Shown here piece after piece: positions 17,672 to 26,189 of a stretch of DNA of 64,000 nt. The notes under the pieces were generated by a model. The model made no database searches and was not told where the DNA came from. It saw only the letters and a list, made by a program, of their open reading frames with translations. Position numbers and translations under genes: made by a program. Numbering within the stretch: the first letter of the stretch is position 1; every line of letters starts with the position of its first letter. Location of the stretch: the NCBI RefSeq assembly GCF_036226765.1, contig NZ_CP109017.1:3854501-3918500 (forward strand). Direction: 5' to 3'. This DNA is from Streptomyces sp. NBC_00670. GTDB taxonomy: Bacteria; Actinomycetota; Actinomycetes; Streptomycetales; Streptomycetaceae.

Positions 17672-18406
17672 ATGCGGCAGGAGACGGCGGGGAGCGCCGC
17701 GGGCGCGGCGACACCGCGTGAGCGCTACCGCGCGCAGGTGCGGACCGAGATCAAGGCGCACGCCTGGGAACAGATCGCCACCGCGGGGGCCCCCGGGCTC
17801 TCCCTCAACGCGATCGCCAAGCGCATGGGCATGAGCGGGCCCGCGCTCTACCGGTACTACGCCGGCCGGGACGAGCTGATCACCGAGCTGATCAGGGACG
17901 GCTACCGCAGCCTCGTCGACGCCTTCCGCGCGGCCTCCGGGGCCTTCGCGGCCTCTGTGGCCTCCGAAGCCGCCGCGTCCGGCGCGGAGGCGCGCGCGCT
18001 GGCGCACGCGATGCGCGGGTGGGCGCTGGCCGACCCCCAGCGCTACTTCCTCGTCTTCGGCACCCCCGTGCCCGGCTACCACGCGCCGGACGACACCACC
18101 GACCTCGCCAGGGAGACCATGGCGTTCGTGCTCGACGCCTGCGCGGCGCTGCCCCAGGCCGCCCTCCCCGGCTCCCCCGGCTCTCCCGGCTCTCCCGAGG
18201 TGCCGTTCGCCGTGCACCTCGGGCAGTACAGCGCGTGGGCGGGCGACCGGCCCGCCCCTCCCGCCGTGCTGCACCGTGCGCTGTCCTTCTGGACCCGGCT
18301 GCACGGCGCCCTCTCCCTGGAACTCGCCGGGCAGTTCACCGGGATGGGATTCGACCCGGCGCTGTTCTTCGAGGCGGAACTCGACGCGCTGGTGGCCGGC
18401 GGCTGA
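17672..18406 (+). CDS. TetR-family transcriptional regulator
   Basis: About 244 residues. The N-terminal helix-turn-helix reads GAPGLSLNAIAKRMGMSG and ALYRYYAGRDELI, typical of TetR. The C-terminal ligand domain is all-helical and includes HAMRGWALADPQRYFLVFG, a signature of the TetR_C_33/WHG group. The ATG at 17672 has GGGAAGG eight bases upstream; a GTG at 17639 would add 11 residues but has poor spacing. It probably represses itself and the divergent oxidoreductase gene through the paired half-sites between them. Confidence 0.85.
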   Translation: MRQETAGSAAGAATPRERYRAQVRTEIKAHAWEQIATAGAPGLSLNAIAKRMGMSGPALYRYYAGRDELITELIRDGYRSLVDAFRAASGAFAASVASEAAASGAEARALAHAMRGWALADPQRYFLVFGTPVPGYHAPDDTTDLARETMAFVLDACAALPQAALPGSPGSPGSPEVPFAVHLGQYSAWAGDRPAPPAVLHRALSFWTRLHGALSLELAGQFTGMGFDPALFFEAELDALVAGG

Positions 18407-18418
18407 GGAGCGGGAGCG

Positions 18419-18478
18419 CCCGAAGCGGCTTACGGGCACCCGAAGCGGCTTACGGGCGGCCGGGATTCGCCTACGGGC
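18419..18478. repeat. Three tandem 20-bp repeats between convergent genes
   Basis: Units start at 18419, 18439 and 18459. The first two are identical except for the last base (CCCGAAGCGGCTTACGGGC); the third is diverged. Each unit can fold on itself (CCCG-AAGC with GCTT-A-CGGG), so the block may act as a bidirectional terminator for the TetR and hydrolase genes. Confidence 0.5.
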
Positions 18479-18484
18479 GACCGG

Positions 18485-20026
18485 TCAGGCCGTCACGTGC
18501 GCCACCACCGCGCGCATCGCCTCCCGTACCGCCGCCCGCCACTCGTCGGCCGGGTCTGCGGGGCCGCCCCCGTGGTGGCCGTGGGGGACGTCCACCACCC
18601 GCACGTCCGCCTCCCGCTCCGCCGCCGTCCGCAGGAACTCCGTCACGGTCGCCGCGATCTCCGGCGACTCCAGGCCCACCCGGAGCAGTACCAGCGGCGG
18701 CAGCGCGTGACCGGCGTCCGCGACCGCCCGCACCGGATGGAACCGGTCCTCCGCCGGCATCCCCCAGTTCGGCAGCGGGGCGAGGACGGGGTACGCGGCG
18801 CCCAGGCAACGCAGCCACGCCGGCGGCTTGGCCAGCCACTCCGCCATGAGGGGGCCGCCGCCGGAGAAGAACCACAGCGCGATCCGGCCGGCGTCGACGC
18901 GCGGGTCCGAGCGGACCAGGTCCACGGCCGCCGCGACGTCCGCCGCGGCGCGCGCGTAGTCGGCCACGTCGTGCAGCCGGTGCGCGACGACCGCGCCCAC
19001 CACGCCCTGCCCGGCCGCGTACCGGGCGTGGCCCGTCAGGACCGGCCAGTCGCGCGGGGCCGGCTCGGCCCCGGCGGGCACCGGCCCGCCGTGCACGAAC
19101 AGCACCGCGGGGCGGGGACCGTCCGGGGTGGCCGCCGCCGGGACGTACAGGTCCACGTTCTCCCGCCGCTCGCGCGGCAGTTCGGGTGCCTGGAGGGGGA
19201 ACGGGTGGAGATGCGCGGGGGTTTCCGCCTCGCCCGGCGCGGTGAGCGCGTGTCCCTCGCCCGCGGCGGCCCGCAGCAGGACGTCGGCCAGGTCGGCGGG
19301 GCAGGACAGCATCGGCCAGTGGCCGGTGGGGAGTTCGAAGAACGTCACCCCGGGGGCGGTCAGCGCGCGCAGGGCCGGGTCGCCGAGGTCCACCAGTTGC
19401 TGGACCATGGCGATGCCCACGCCGCTCGCGGTGCACAGCACGCCCGTGGTCGGTACGGCGGCCGCCGCGCCGGTCAGCCGCAGCGGCTGGAACAGCGTGC
19501 CCAGCGGCTGGGGCGCGGCCCGGGCGGTGAGCCGGTCCAGGGCCTCCTTGGGGACGCCCGCCGTGCTGCCCCACCGCGTCCACTCCTCGCGCGCCGGGGG
19601 CGGCAGCTCGCCGTCGGATCCGCCGGCCGCCGCCCGTTCGGCCAGCCGGGCGCGCAGGGACTGGTCCGGCACCGCCGCCAGCGGCGGGACGCCGTCCCGC
19701 GGCATCCCCGCGTCCAGGAACACGATCCGGGTCACCCGGCCCGCCCGCCGGTCGGCGGCGCCCAGCACCGGGTGGATGCCGTAGTCGTGCCCGACGAGCA
19801 CGACCTCCCGGCCGTCCGGGGCGCCGGCCGCGTCGATCGCCGCGCACACGTCCCGGATGTGCGCCTCCAGATCCACCGCCGGGCCGGCAGCGCTTCGTGC
19901 CCGCCCGGGTCCCGCGAGCGTCACCGCCCGCACCTCGGCGCCCGCCGCGGTCAGCCGGCGGGCGGTTGCCTCCCATACGTGCGCGTCGGTGAACATGCCC
20001 GGTACCAGGACGAATACGGGGGTCAC
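18485..20026 (-). CDS. Fusion of two alpha/beta-hydrolase domains
   Basis: 513 residues. Domain 1 (1-255) starts VFVLVPGMFTDAHVW, has the nucleophile elbow VGHDYG (D81) instead of the usual GHSxG of close esterases, and a catalytic-type histidine in PTGHWPML (H236). An Asp nucleophile is typical of epoxide hydrolases and dehalogenases. Domain 2 (about 285-513) has AVLFVHGGP, elbow WFFSGGGP (S388) and PHGHHGGG, like dienelactone-hydrolase or acyl-esterase folds. The GTG at 20026 has GGAGAGG upstream. The promoter has MerR geometry and the divergent gene encodes a MerR protein, so inducible expression is likely. Confidence 0.75.
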   Translation of the reverse strand: MTPVFVLVPGMFTDAHVWEATARRLTAAGAEVRAVTLAGPGRARSAAGPAVDLEAHIRDVCAAIDAAGAPDGREVVLVGHDYGIHPVLGAADRRAGRVTRIVFLDAGMPRDGVPPLAAVPDQSLRARLAERAAAGGSDGELPPPAREEWTRWGSTAGVPKEALDRLTARAAPQPLGTLFQPLRLTGAAAAVPTTGVLCTASGVGIAMVQQLVDLGDPALRALTAPGVTFFELPTGHWPMLSCPADLADVLLRAAAGEGHALTAPGEAETPAHLHPFPLQAPELPRERRENVDLYVPAAATPDGPRPAVLFVHGGPVPAGAEPAPRDWPVLTGHARYAAGQGVVGAVVAHRLHDVADYARAAADVAAAVDLVRSDPRVDAGRIALWFFSGGGPLMAEWLAKPPAWLRCLGAAYPVLAPLPNWGMPAEDRFHPVRAVADAGHALPPLVLLRVGLESPEIAATVTEFLRTAAEREADVRVVDVPHGHHGGGPADPADEWRAAVREAMRAVVAHVTA

Positions 20027-20099
20027 GGCCCTCTCCTCACACTGTCGTCGTACGCCGTCGGCGGCGCCCGGAACCATCCGCCCGGCCGCGCCCGCCGGT

Positions 20100-20130
20100 A
20101 CGGTAGGGGCTCCCCCTGGGGGAGGTTCAA
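20100..20130 (-). promoter_or_regulatory. MerR-type promoter/operator for the double hydrolase
   Basis: -35 TTGAAC (20125-20130) and -10 TACCGT (20100-20105) are separated by 19 bases, the over-long spacer that MerR activators correct by DNA distortion. The spacer holds the perfect dyad CTCCCCC-a-GGGGGAG (20110-20124). The orientation drives the hydrolase gene. Confidence 0.7.
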
Positions 20131-20186
20131 CCCGTAAGGCGCCCCTGCGCGCGGGCTCCTGGGGAGCCGGAGGGAGGCCCACCGCC

Positions 20187-21146
20187 GTGCCGTACGACGA
20201 CGGACTGTGGAGCATCGGCGAACTCGCGGAGCGCGCGGGCGTCACCGTCAAGACGGTCCGCTTCTACTCCGACCGCGGACTGCTGCCGGAGACCTCCCGC
20301 AGCGCGGGCGGCCACCGCCGCTACGGCCCCGCCGCGCTCGGCCGGCTGGCCCTGATCCGCGCGCTGCGCGGGCTCGGCCTCGGGGTGCCCGAGGTGCGGC
20401 GGGTGCTGCCGCGGGGCGGCCCGTCCGACGGCGTACCGCAGGACGAGGTGCTGGCGGAGGGGCTCCTTGAGGACGCCGTCGACGGGCAGCTGCGGGAGCT
20501 CGGTTCGCAGTTGACGGCGCTGCGCTGGCGGGAGGCGGCGCTGCGGCTGGTGCGGGAGTGCCCGCCGGGGGAGCGCGCCGACCGGCTGCGCCTGGTCGGC
20601 GCGGTGACGACGCCGCCGAGTACGGCCGCGATCGCCCGGTTCTGGCGCGGCTGGCTGCCGGCCCGGATGCCGGCCCGCGCGGTCGCGGCGTTCCTGGACG
20701 TCGCGGTCCCGCAGCCGCCCGCCGACCCGGAGCCGGCCCAGGTACTGGCCTTCGCCCGGCTGCACGCCCTGACGTCCCGCCCCTGCACGGGCACCGAGCA
20801 GCCCCAGCCGGAGGCGCACCGGCGGGCCGGGGGCGCGCGGGCGGGCGTCCTGTACGCCGGCCTGGCCGAGGCGTACGACCTGGCGGCGGCCCCGCTGCGC
20901 GCGGGCCGCGCACCGCACCCGGGCGAGGCACTCGACGGCTTCGTCTCCGCCTACGCCCAGGCCTACGGCACCCGCGACACCCCCGCCTTCCGCCGCGCCC
21001 TGGCCCCCCAACTCGCGGCCGACCCCCGCCTCGACGAGTACTGGCACCTGATCACCGCCCTGGACCCCCACTCCGCCCCCACCCCCGGCACCGCCCACGA
21101 CTGGCTGCTGCGGTCCCTGCACACCGAGACCGCGCCGACGGCCTGA
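20187..21146 (+). CDS. MerR-family transcriptional regulator
   Basis: About 319 residues. The N-terminal winged helix is classic: WSIGELAERAGVTVKTVRFY, DRGLLPETSRSAGGHRRYG, then a dimerisation helix. The C-terminal 200 residues are helical and have no cysteine cluster for metal sensing, so an organic effector is more likely than a metal. The GTG at 20187 follows GGAGGGAGG; an upstream in-frame extension lacks that signal. It is divergent from the double hydrolase and faces its 19-bp-spacer promoter, so that gene is the obvious target. Confidence 0.85.
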   Translation: MPYDDGLWSIGELAERAGVTVKTVRFYSDRGLLPETSRSAGGHRRYGPAALGRLALIRALRGLGLGVPEVRRVLPRGGPSDGVPQDEVLAEGLLEDAVDGQLRELGSQLTALRWREAALRLVRECPPGERADRLRLVGAVTTPPSTAAIARFWRGWLPARMPARAVAAFLDVAVPQPPADPEPAQVLAFARLHALTSRPCTGTEQPQPEAHRRAGGARAGVLYAGLAEAYDLAAAPLRAGRAPHPGEALDGFVSAYAQAYGTRDTPAFRRALAPQLAADPRLDEYWHLITALDPHSAPTPGTAHDWLLRSLHTETAPTA

Positions 21147-21279
21147 ACCCACAGCCCCCGCCAGGAGGGGCGCACCGTCCATGAGGAGATTCCGTACGGA
21201 GTCCGGGAAGCTTCCGCACGGGGGGTTGCGGGGGCAGCACAGTGGGGCCGTCTCTGTTCCGCCCGGAAGGCTCCGAGTG

Positions 21280-22407
21280 ATGTTCCGAACCCCCCACGGG
21301 TCCGCCGTTCGTCGTCGTGTCGGCACGGTCGCCGTGACCGCCTCGGCCCTGTTGGCCGGCGGTTGTGGTGTCGTCGACGCAGGCAGCAGCGGTGCCGCGG
21401 CACCGAGGAAGGGCGACGATCTCACCGTCGGCCTTCTGATGCCCGACCACAAGACCGCCCGCTTCGACGACTTCGACCAGCCCCTCATCACCAGGCGGAT
21501 CGCCGCCCTGACCCACGGCAAGGGCAAGGTCGTGGCCCATAACGCCGGCGCCAGCGCGTCCCGGCAGAGCGAACAGTTCGCCGGACTGATCGCCGACAAG
21601 GTGGACGTGATCCTCGTCGACGCCGTCGACTCCGGGTCGATCGCCGCGCAGGTCGAGAAGGCCAAGGACGCGCACATCCCGGTGATCGCCTACGACCGGC
21701 TCGCCGAGGGCCCGATCGACGCGTACGTCTCGCACGACAACGAACTCGTCGGCCAGGTGCAGGGCCAGGCCCTGCTCAAGGCGCTCGGCGAGCACGCGGC
21801 CACCAGCAAGGTCGTCATGATCAACGGCTCGCCCAGCGACCCGAACACCGCCCGCTTCAAGAAGGGGGCCCTCGACGAGCTCAAGGACAACGTCGTCATC
21901 GCCAAGTCGTACGACACCCGGGAGTGGCTGCCCGAGGTCGCCGCGGAGAACATGCGCAAGGCGATCAAGGCGGTCGGGCTCGACGACATCGACGCCGTCT
22001 ACTCCGCCAACGACGGCATGGCGGGCGCCACCATCGACGCCCTGAAGAAGGCCGGGGCCGACCGGATACCCCCGGTGACCGGGCAGGACGCCGACCTCGC
22101 GGCGGTGCGGCGGATCGTCTCGGGGGAGCAGTACATGAGCGTCTACAAGCCGTTCCGGCGGGAGGCCGAGAGCGCCGCCGAGATGGCGGTGACCAAGGTG
22201 CAGGGCCGCTCGATCGAGTTCGACGCGCTCACCCGCGACTCGGTGGACAGCCCGACGCGCAAGGGGATCCCGTCGATGCTCGTCCCGGTGGTCGCCCTCA
22301 CCAGGGACAACATCGCGCAGACGGTGATCCAGGACGGCGTCTACACCGTGCGGGACATCTGCACGCCCGCGTACGCGGCGAAGTGCGAGGAGATCGGGCT
22401 GACGTAA
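21280..22407 (+). CDS. Sugar ABC transporter substrate-binding lipoprotein (XylF/RbsB-like)
   Basis: 375 residues. A signal peptide with a lipobox-like end (ASALLAGGC) predicts a lipid-anchored extracellular protein. The mature part is a type I periplasmic-binding fold: TVGLLMPDHKTARF, DVILVDAVDSGSIAAQVEKA, VVMINGSPSDPNTARFKKG, AVYSANDGMAGATIDAL, as in xylose-binding proteins. The ATG at 21280 has GGAAGG upstream. No permease or ATPase gene adjoins it: upstream is the MerR gene and downstream a convergent gene. It is therefore an orphan binding protein that must borrow a transporter or act as a sensor. Confidence 0.8.
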   Translation: MFRTPHGSAVRRRVGTVAVTASALLAGGCGVVDAGSSGAAAPRKGDDLTVGLLMPDHKTARFDDFDQPLITRRIAALTHGKGKVVAHNAGASASRQSEQFAGLIADKVDVILVDAVDSGSIAAQVEKAKDAHIPVIAYDRLAEGPIDAYVSHDNELVGQVQGQALLKALGEHAATSKVVMINGSPSDPNTARFKKGALDELKDNVVIAKSYDTREWLPEVAAENMRKAIKAVGLDDIDAVYSANDGMAGATIDALKKAGADRIPPVTGQDADLAAVRRIVSGEQYMSVYKPFRREAESAAEMAVTKVQGRSIEFDALTRDSVDSPTRKGIPSMLVPVVALTRDNIAQTVIQDGVYTVRDICTPAYAAKCEEIGLT

Positions 22408-22433
22408 GTCAGGAGCGCGTCGCCGGCTCCGGT

Positions 22434-23093
22434 TCAGCGGGTGGTGGGGTCCGTGGCATCCGTGCTCGGCACCGCGCCGGAGGAGTCCTGTGAGCGGTCC
22501 GCCGCCTTGGACCGATCCGCCTGTGCCGACCGCTCCTTCGCCGCGGTCCGCTTCGACGTCCCGGTCCGCGCCGACGGCACCAGGAGCCCCGACTCCGACT
22601 CCCCCGGCACCAGCGGGCTCGCCGACGGGCCGGCGTCGGAGGCGTCCTGCCCGCCGGGGGCGTCGGTGCCGGACGTCGTGGGTTCCTCGGTCGGCCGGGG
22701 CCCGGTCGTGGCCGTGCTCCCGCCGGTCGCGGGCGGCGGGGCGAGCGGCACGGTCGGGGAGGCGGGCCCCTCGGCCGTCCCGAGCCGCAGCGGCAGGGCG
22801 ACGAGGACGGCGGCCGCGCAGGTCAGCGCCGCACCGATCGCCGCGCGCAGCAGCCGTCGGCGGGCGGCGGTGCGGCGGATCGCCTCGTAGCGGCCGGGCG
22901 GCGGACCGAGCAGGTCGGCACGGTCGGAGAAGGGCCGGAGGATCACCGTGAGCGGATCCTCGGCCCCGTCCGCCCCCGCCCCGTTCATCCGGAACACGTC
23001 GTCCGGCCCGCCGGAACCGCCCGTGCCGCCCGCCGCGCCGCCCCCGCGGAAGCCGTCCGGGCCGTCCGGGTCGGCGTCAAAGCGTGTGGTCAA
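22434..23093 (-). CDS. Single-pass membrane protein cotranscribed with an ECF sigma factor
   Basis: 219 residues. The first 80 residues are cytosolic and hold VILRPFSDRADLLGPPPGRYEAIRR; one membrane helix follows (GAALTCAAAVLVALPL), then an outward Pro/Thr/Ser-rich tail ending in Lys/Arg repeats. The start overlaps the sigma-factor gene by 17 bases. Position and topology fit an anti-sigma or accessory partner, but the zinc-binding HxxxCxxC motif is absent, so that role is inference. Confidence 0.6.
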   Translation of the reverse strand: MTTRFDADPDGPDGFRGGGAAGGTGGSGGPDDVFRMNGAGADGAEDPLTVILRPFSDRADLLGPPPGRYEAIRRTAARRRLLRAAIGAALTCAAAVLVALPLRLGTAEGPASPTVPLAPPPATGGSTATTGPRPTEEPTTSGTDAPGGQDASDAGPSASPLVPGESESGLLVPSARTGTSKRTAAKERSAQADRSKAADRSQDSSGAVPSTDATDPTTR

Positions 23094-23592
23094 GGCTTCT
23101 CCTCAGATGGACGCGGAGCAGTTCGCGGGCCGCGTGGAGGTCGGCCTTGACGGTTCCTTCCTTGCGCCCGGTCAGCGCGGACACCTCCCGGATCGGCATG
23201 TCAGCGTAGTAGTGCAGCAGGATCGGCACCCGCAGCCGTTCCGGCAGCGCCTGCACGAGCAGCCGCACCGACGGGTCGTCCTGCTCGGCGTGCGGGCGCA
23301 GCGCCGCCTCCGTGGTGACCCGGCGCACGGCGCGGCGCTCGCGCTCCAGTTTGCGCCAGTGGTCGCGGACGAGGTTGGCCGCGGTGACGTAGAGGAAGCC
23401 GCGCGGCTCGTCCACGGACGTCCAGCGGGCCCAGAGCCGGGTGAACGCCTCGGAGGCGATCTCGTGCGCCGTCCCGTCGTCGTCGACGAGACGGCGGCAC
23501 CAGCCGGCCAGGCGCGGGTAGAGGGCGGCGAACAGTTCGGACGCCGCCCTCTCACGGGACCGTTTCAACGCTCTCCAGGGTCGTGGGGGCAC
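23077..23592 (-). CDS. ECF sigma factor (SigE-like)
   Basis: 171 residues, minimal ECF size. Region 2: ALYPRLAGWCRRLVDDDGTA and EIASEAFTRLWARW. Region 4: LPERLRVPILLHYYADMPIR and VSALTGRKEGTVKADLHAAR. The GTG at 23592 has no ribosome site; a TTG at 23568 has GGAG four bases upstream and could be the true start. A terminator-like hairpin separates it from the sortase operon upstream. The downstream membrane protein overlaps it by 17 bases and may modulate it. Confidence 0.8.
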   Translation of the reverse strand: MPPRPWRALKRSRERAASELFAALYPRLAGWCRRLVDDDGTAHEIASEAFTRLWARWTSVDEPRGFLYVTAANLVRDHWRKLERERRAVRRVTTEAALRPHAEQDDPSVRLLVQALPERLRVPILLHYYADMPIREVSALTGRKEGTVKADLHAARELLRVHLRRSLDHTL

Positions 23593-23604
23593 GTGAGGGA
23601 AGAT

Positions 23605-23640
23605 GCCGGGCGCCCGGCGGGAGTTGCCCGGACGCCCGGC
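23605..23640 (-). terminator. Hairpin after the sortase gene
   Basis: GCCGGGCG (23605-23612) pairs perfectly with CGCCCGGC (23633-23640). It lies between the sortase stop and the ECF sigma-factor start, both on the minus strand. Confidence 0.5.
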
Positions 23641-23656
23641 CTCCGGGAGGCTCGGC

Positions 23657-24304
23657 TCAGCCCCCGTCGAGGGCCGCGAAGACGATCACGTTGTCGCGGT
23701 AGCCGTCGCCGGAGCGCGGGCCACCGCACGTGATGAGCCGCAGCTCCGGCCGGTCGACGTCGCCGTACACCTCGTCCGTCGGGAAGTCCGCCTTGTCGAC
23801 GGTCCGTACCCGGGTCACCGTGAACGCGGCCGTCGTGCCGTTCTTCCGCCCCGCCGTGATCCGGTCGCCCCGGCGCAGTTCCGACAGATGGCGGAAGACG
23901 CCGTCGCCGTACTGGCCGACGGTGACGTGGCCGAGCAGGACGGACGGTCCGGTCTCTCCCGGGGTCGGCGACTTGTCGTACCAGCCCGCCCGGTCGTGCG
24001 CCGTGAGGGGCGGCACCTCGACGGTGCCGTCCGCCTCGAGGCCCAGCCGGATGACGGGGGTGTCGACGCCGATGCGCGGGATCCGCAGCCGTACGGGGGC
24101 CGAACGCGCCAGGGGGCGCGCGGCGTCGGCCGGAGCCGAGGAGCCGGCGTCGCGGCCGGCGGAGCTCTCGCCACCCGCCGCCGTGCTCCGGGCCGGGCCG
24201 GCCGCCCCTTCGCTGCGCACCCCTTCGCCACCGCCGCCGCAGCCCGCGAGCAGCAGGGCCGCGGCCGCGCTGGCGAAGGCGCGCCGGGAGAGCGCGGTGG
24301 TCAT
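23657..24304 (-). CDS. Class F sortase
   Basis: 215 residues. The N-terminal RRAFASAAAALLLAGC is a lipoprotein-type signal with an LAGC lipobox and a twin arginine, so this sortase may be lipid-anchored and exported by the Tat route. The catalytic set is visible: His in SVLLGHVTVGQ, Cys in LRLITCGGPRS, and a conserved Arg near GYRDNVIVFA. Sortases join surface proteins to the cell wall. The ATG overlaps the upstream surface-protein stop by 4 bases, so that protein is the probable substrate. Confidence 0.85.
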   Translation of the reverse strand: MTTALSRRAFASAAAALLLAGCGGGGEGVRSEGAAGPARSTAAGGESSAGRDAGSSAPADAARPLARSAPVRLRIPRIGVDTPVIRLGLEADGTVEVPPLTAHDRAGWYDKSPTPGETGPSVLLGHVTVGQYGDGVFRHLSELRRGDRITAGRKNGTTAAFTVTRVRTVDKADFPTDEVYGDVDRPELRLITCGGPRSGDGYRDNVIVFAALDGG

Positions 24305-24654
24305 TCCCCGGTCGCCCGGCGGCGCCGCACCACGAGGAAGGTCGCGCCGCCCGCGGCGAGGAGCGCGGCGGCGCCGCCGCCGACCAGCGCGTTCTGGTTC
24401 GACGACCCCGAGGACGACGAGTCGTCGGCCACACCGGTGTCGGCGGCACCCCGCGGCTTGACGGCGACCTGGGCGTTCGCGTCGTCGGTCGGCTCCGCCT
24501 TGACGGCGTCGTGCCCGTCCCGCTCGGCCGGCGCGGCGGTGGCCTCCTTGCCGGTGCTCGGGGTCGGGGTGGCGTCGGCGAACGCGGGCTGCACGGTGCC
24601 GGCCAGTACGGCGGTGCAGGCAAGTGCCATGACACTCAGGACAGTTCGGCGCAT
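24301..24654 (-). CDS. Small secreted surface protein with a sortase-type tail
   Basis: 117 residues. Signal peptide MRRTVLSVMALACTAVLAG ending near AFA, a short Thr/Pro/Asp-rich mature region, then a C-terminal hydrophobic helix (GGGAAALLAAGGATFLVV) and RRRR. This is the layout of a sortase substrate, yet no LPxTG is present; the nearest match is KPRGAADTG, 40 residues from the end. It is translationally coupled to the class F sortase. It could be an anchored wall protein or a membrane accessory of the sortase. Confidence 0.65.
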   Translation of the reverse strand: MRRTVLSVMALACTAVLAGTVQPAFADATPTPSTGKEATAAPAERDGHDAVKAEPTDDANAQVAVKPRGAADTGVADDSSSSGSSNQNALVGGGAAALLAAGGATFLVVRRRRATGE

Positions 24655-24819
24655 CGATCGCTCTCTTCCGTCGTCCCGCCCGGCAAGGACCGGACGGGTT
24701 GTTTCACGAATCGAGCGGAGAGACGACGCACCCCGGCGCCGGGTTGTAAAGAGCCGGCAAAGGCGCGCGGGGGTGTGTTTGGGGCGCCGTGGGGCGTGTC
24801 CGAGAGGCCTTGGGTGAGT

Positions 24820-25368
24820 TCAGGACGCCTTGCCGCCGGCGCCGGCCCACTCCTCGACGAGCAGCCCGAGGACGACCTCGTCGGCGAAGCCCCCGTACAC
24901 CCACGCCGCACGCCGCAGCGTGCCCTCGACGGTGAACCCGGCGGAGCGCGCCGCCGCGATCATCGGGGCGTTGTCCGCCAGGGTCTCCACCTGCAGCCGG
25001 CGCAGTCCGCGGGCCGCGAAGCCGTACTCGCACAGTGCGCGGACGGCGTCGGTGCCGAGCCCCCGGCCGCGGAAGGCGGGGCGCAGGGCCATGCCGAGGT
25101 GCGCCGACCGGTTGTGGGTGTCGATGCCCCACACGGAGGCGGAGCCGGCCAGTTCGTCCGAGGCCAGTTCCACCACCGAGAACCGCGCCGCGTCCTCGGA
25201 CGGCTCGACCACCGCGAACGGGGAGTGGCCCGAGTCCGCCGCGATCGGCTGCCAGGGCTGGTCGTCGGCACGGGTGCGGTGCACCACGTCCTCGTACAAC
25301 TCCCGGTGCAGCAGGGCCACATCCGCCTCGGTCCGGGCCCGCAGGCCCGTCTTCGCGCCACGTATCAC
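24820..25368 (-). CDS. GNAT acetyltransferase, RimJ/RimL-like
   Basis: 182 residues. The acetyl-CoA motif GMALRPAFRGRGLGTDAVRA (about residues 95-114) and the later RRLQVETLADNAPMI and AGFTVEGTLRRAAWVYGGF follow the RimJ/RimL pattern of enzymes that acetylate protein N-termini or small amines. The GTG at 25368 is the first start that fits the domain; its ribosome site is weak. It stands between a DUF4328 gene and the sortase group with its own spacing on both sides. Confidence 0.8.
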   Translation of the reverse strand: MIRGAKTGLRARTEADVALLHRELYEDVVHRTRADDQPWQPIAADSGHSPFAVVEPSEDAARFSVVELASDELAGSASVWGIDTHNRSAHLGMALRPAFRGRGLGTDAVRALCEYGFAARGLRRLQVETLADNAPMIAAARSAGFTVEGTLRRAAWVYGGFADEVVLGLLVEEWAGAGGKAS

Positions 25369-25439
25369 CCGGCATGGGTATCGCGGGCCCGGTGGACGGC
25401 ACAACCGGATTGTTTCCGGCGGGGCTTCCGCGACAGCCT

Positions 25440-26189
25440 CTACGAGGACGCCTCGCCGGCCGGGGTGGCGGTACGGGAACCGGTGTCCGGGGCCGCGGGG
25501 CCCCCGGCCGGTCCGGTGGCCCCGCCGTCGCCACCGCCGCCGTCGATCCGGCGCTGCTGGGCCGCCGTGAGGGCCCGTACGACCAGGATGCCGGCCACCG
25601 CCGCGCCCACCACGGCCGCGTCGGCGGCGAGCAGCGGGGCGAGGTTGTCGTAGGCGCGCTCGATGACCTTGTCCGTCGGGACGGTGTACATCAGGCCGGT
25701 GCCGGTCAGGGTGCCGATCAGCCACAGCCCCCACCACCAGTTCACCACCCGCGGCAGCCGCTCGCCGGGCGCGCTGCGGCGGTGGATGTCGGCGACGATC
25801 CCGCGCGGGATCCACAGGTTGGCCACCGGCAGCACCCAGCCGAGGTAGACCCAGACCCAGGAGTACCGCGGCGGCTCGCCCGAGAGGGCGCGCGCGTTGT
25901 CCCGCACCGCCCACAGCCAGGTGAGGAACGCGACCGCGCACAGCAGCGTGACCATGTCGCCCGCCGCGCTGACGAGGTGGTACCCGTCCTCCAGCGAGGT
26001 CAGCCCGCGGTGGCTGCCGCCGCCCTGGTCGGGCGGGCCGGAGTCCGGCATGCCCGCGGCACCGAGCCGGAGCTGCCAGACGGCACGGGCCGTCCAGGCG
26101 GCACCGGCGACGGCGAGCGCGCCGACGGCGAAGTGCGCCGCGCCCCGGGTCGGGCGCAGGACCGGGGTACGCGTGCTCTCATCGTTCAC
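25440..26189 (-). CDS. DUF4328 integral membrane protein
   Basis: 249 residues with about five membrane helices (AVGALAVAGAAWTARAVW, LLCAVAFLTWLW, WVWVYLGWVLPVANLWIPRG, WWGLWLIGTLTGTGLM, AAVVGAAVAGILVV). The WVLPVANLWIPRGIVADI segment is characteristic of DUF4328. The function is unknown. The GTG at 26189 has GAGG eight bases upstream and is preferred over an in-frame start 20 codons earlier. Confidence 0.7.
   Translation of the reverse strand: MNDESTRTPVLRPTRGAAHFAVGALAVAGAAWTARAVWQLRLGAAGMPDSGPPDQGGGSHRGLTSLEDGYHLVSAAGDMVTLLCAVAFLTWLWAVRDNARALSGEPPRYSWVWVYLGWVLPVANLWIPRGIVADIHRRSAPGERLPRVVNWWWGLWLIGTLTGTGLMYTVPTDKVIERAYDNLAPLLAADAAVVGAAVAGILVVRALTAAQQRRIDGGGGDGGATGPAGGPAAPDTGSRTATPAGEASS

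Noticed and set aside
22434..23093. Zinc-dependent anti-sigma factor (ZAS)
   Set aside because: Position and membrane helix fit, but the HxxxCxxC motif is absent, so I only call it a membrane partner.
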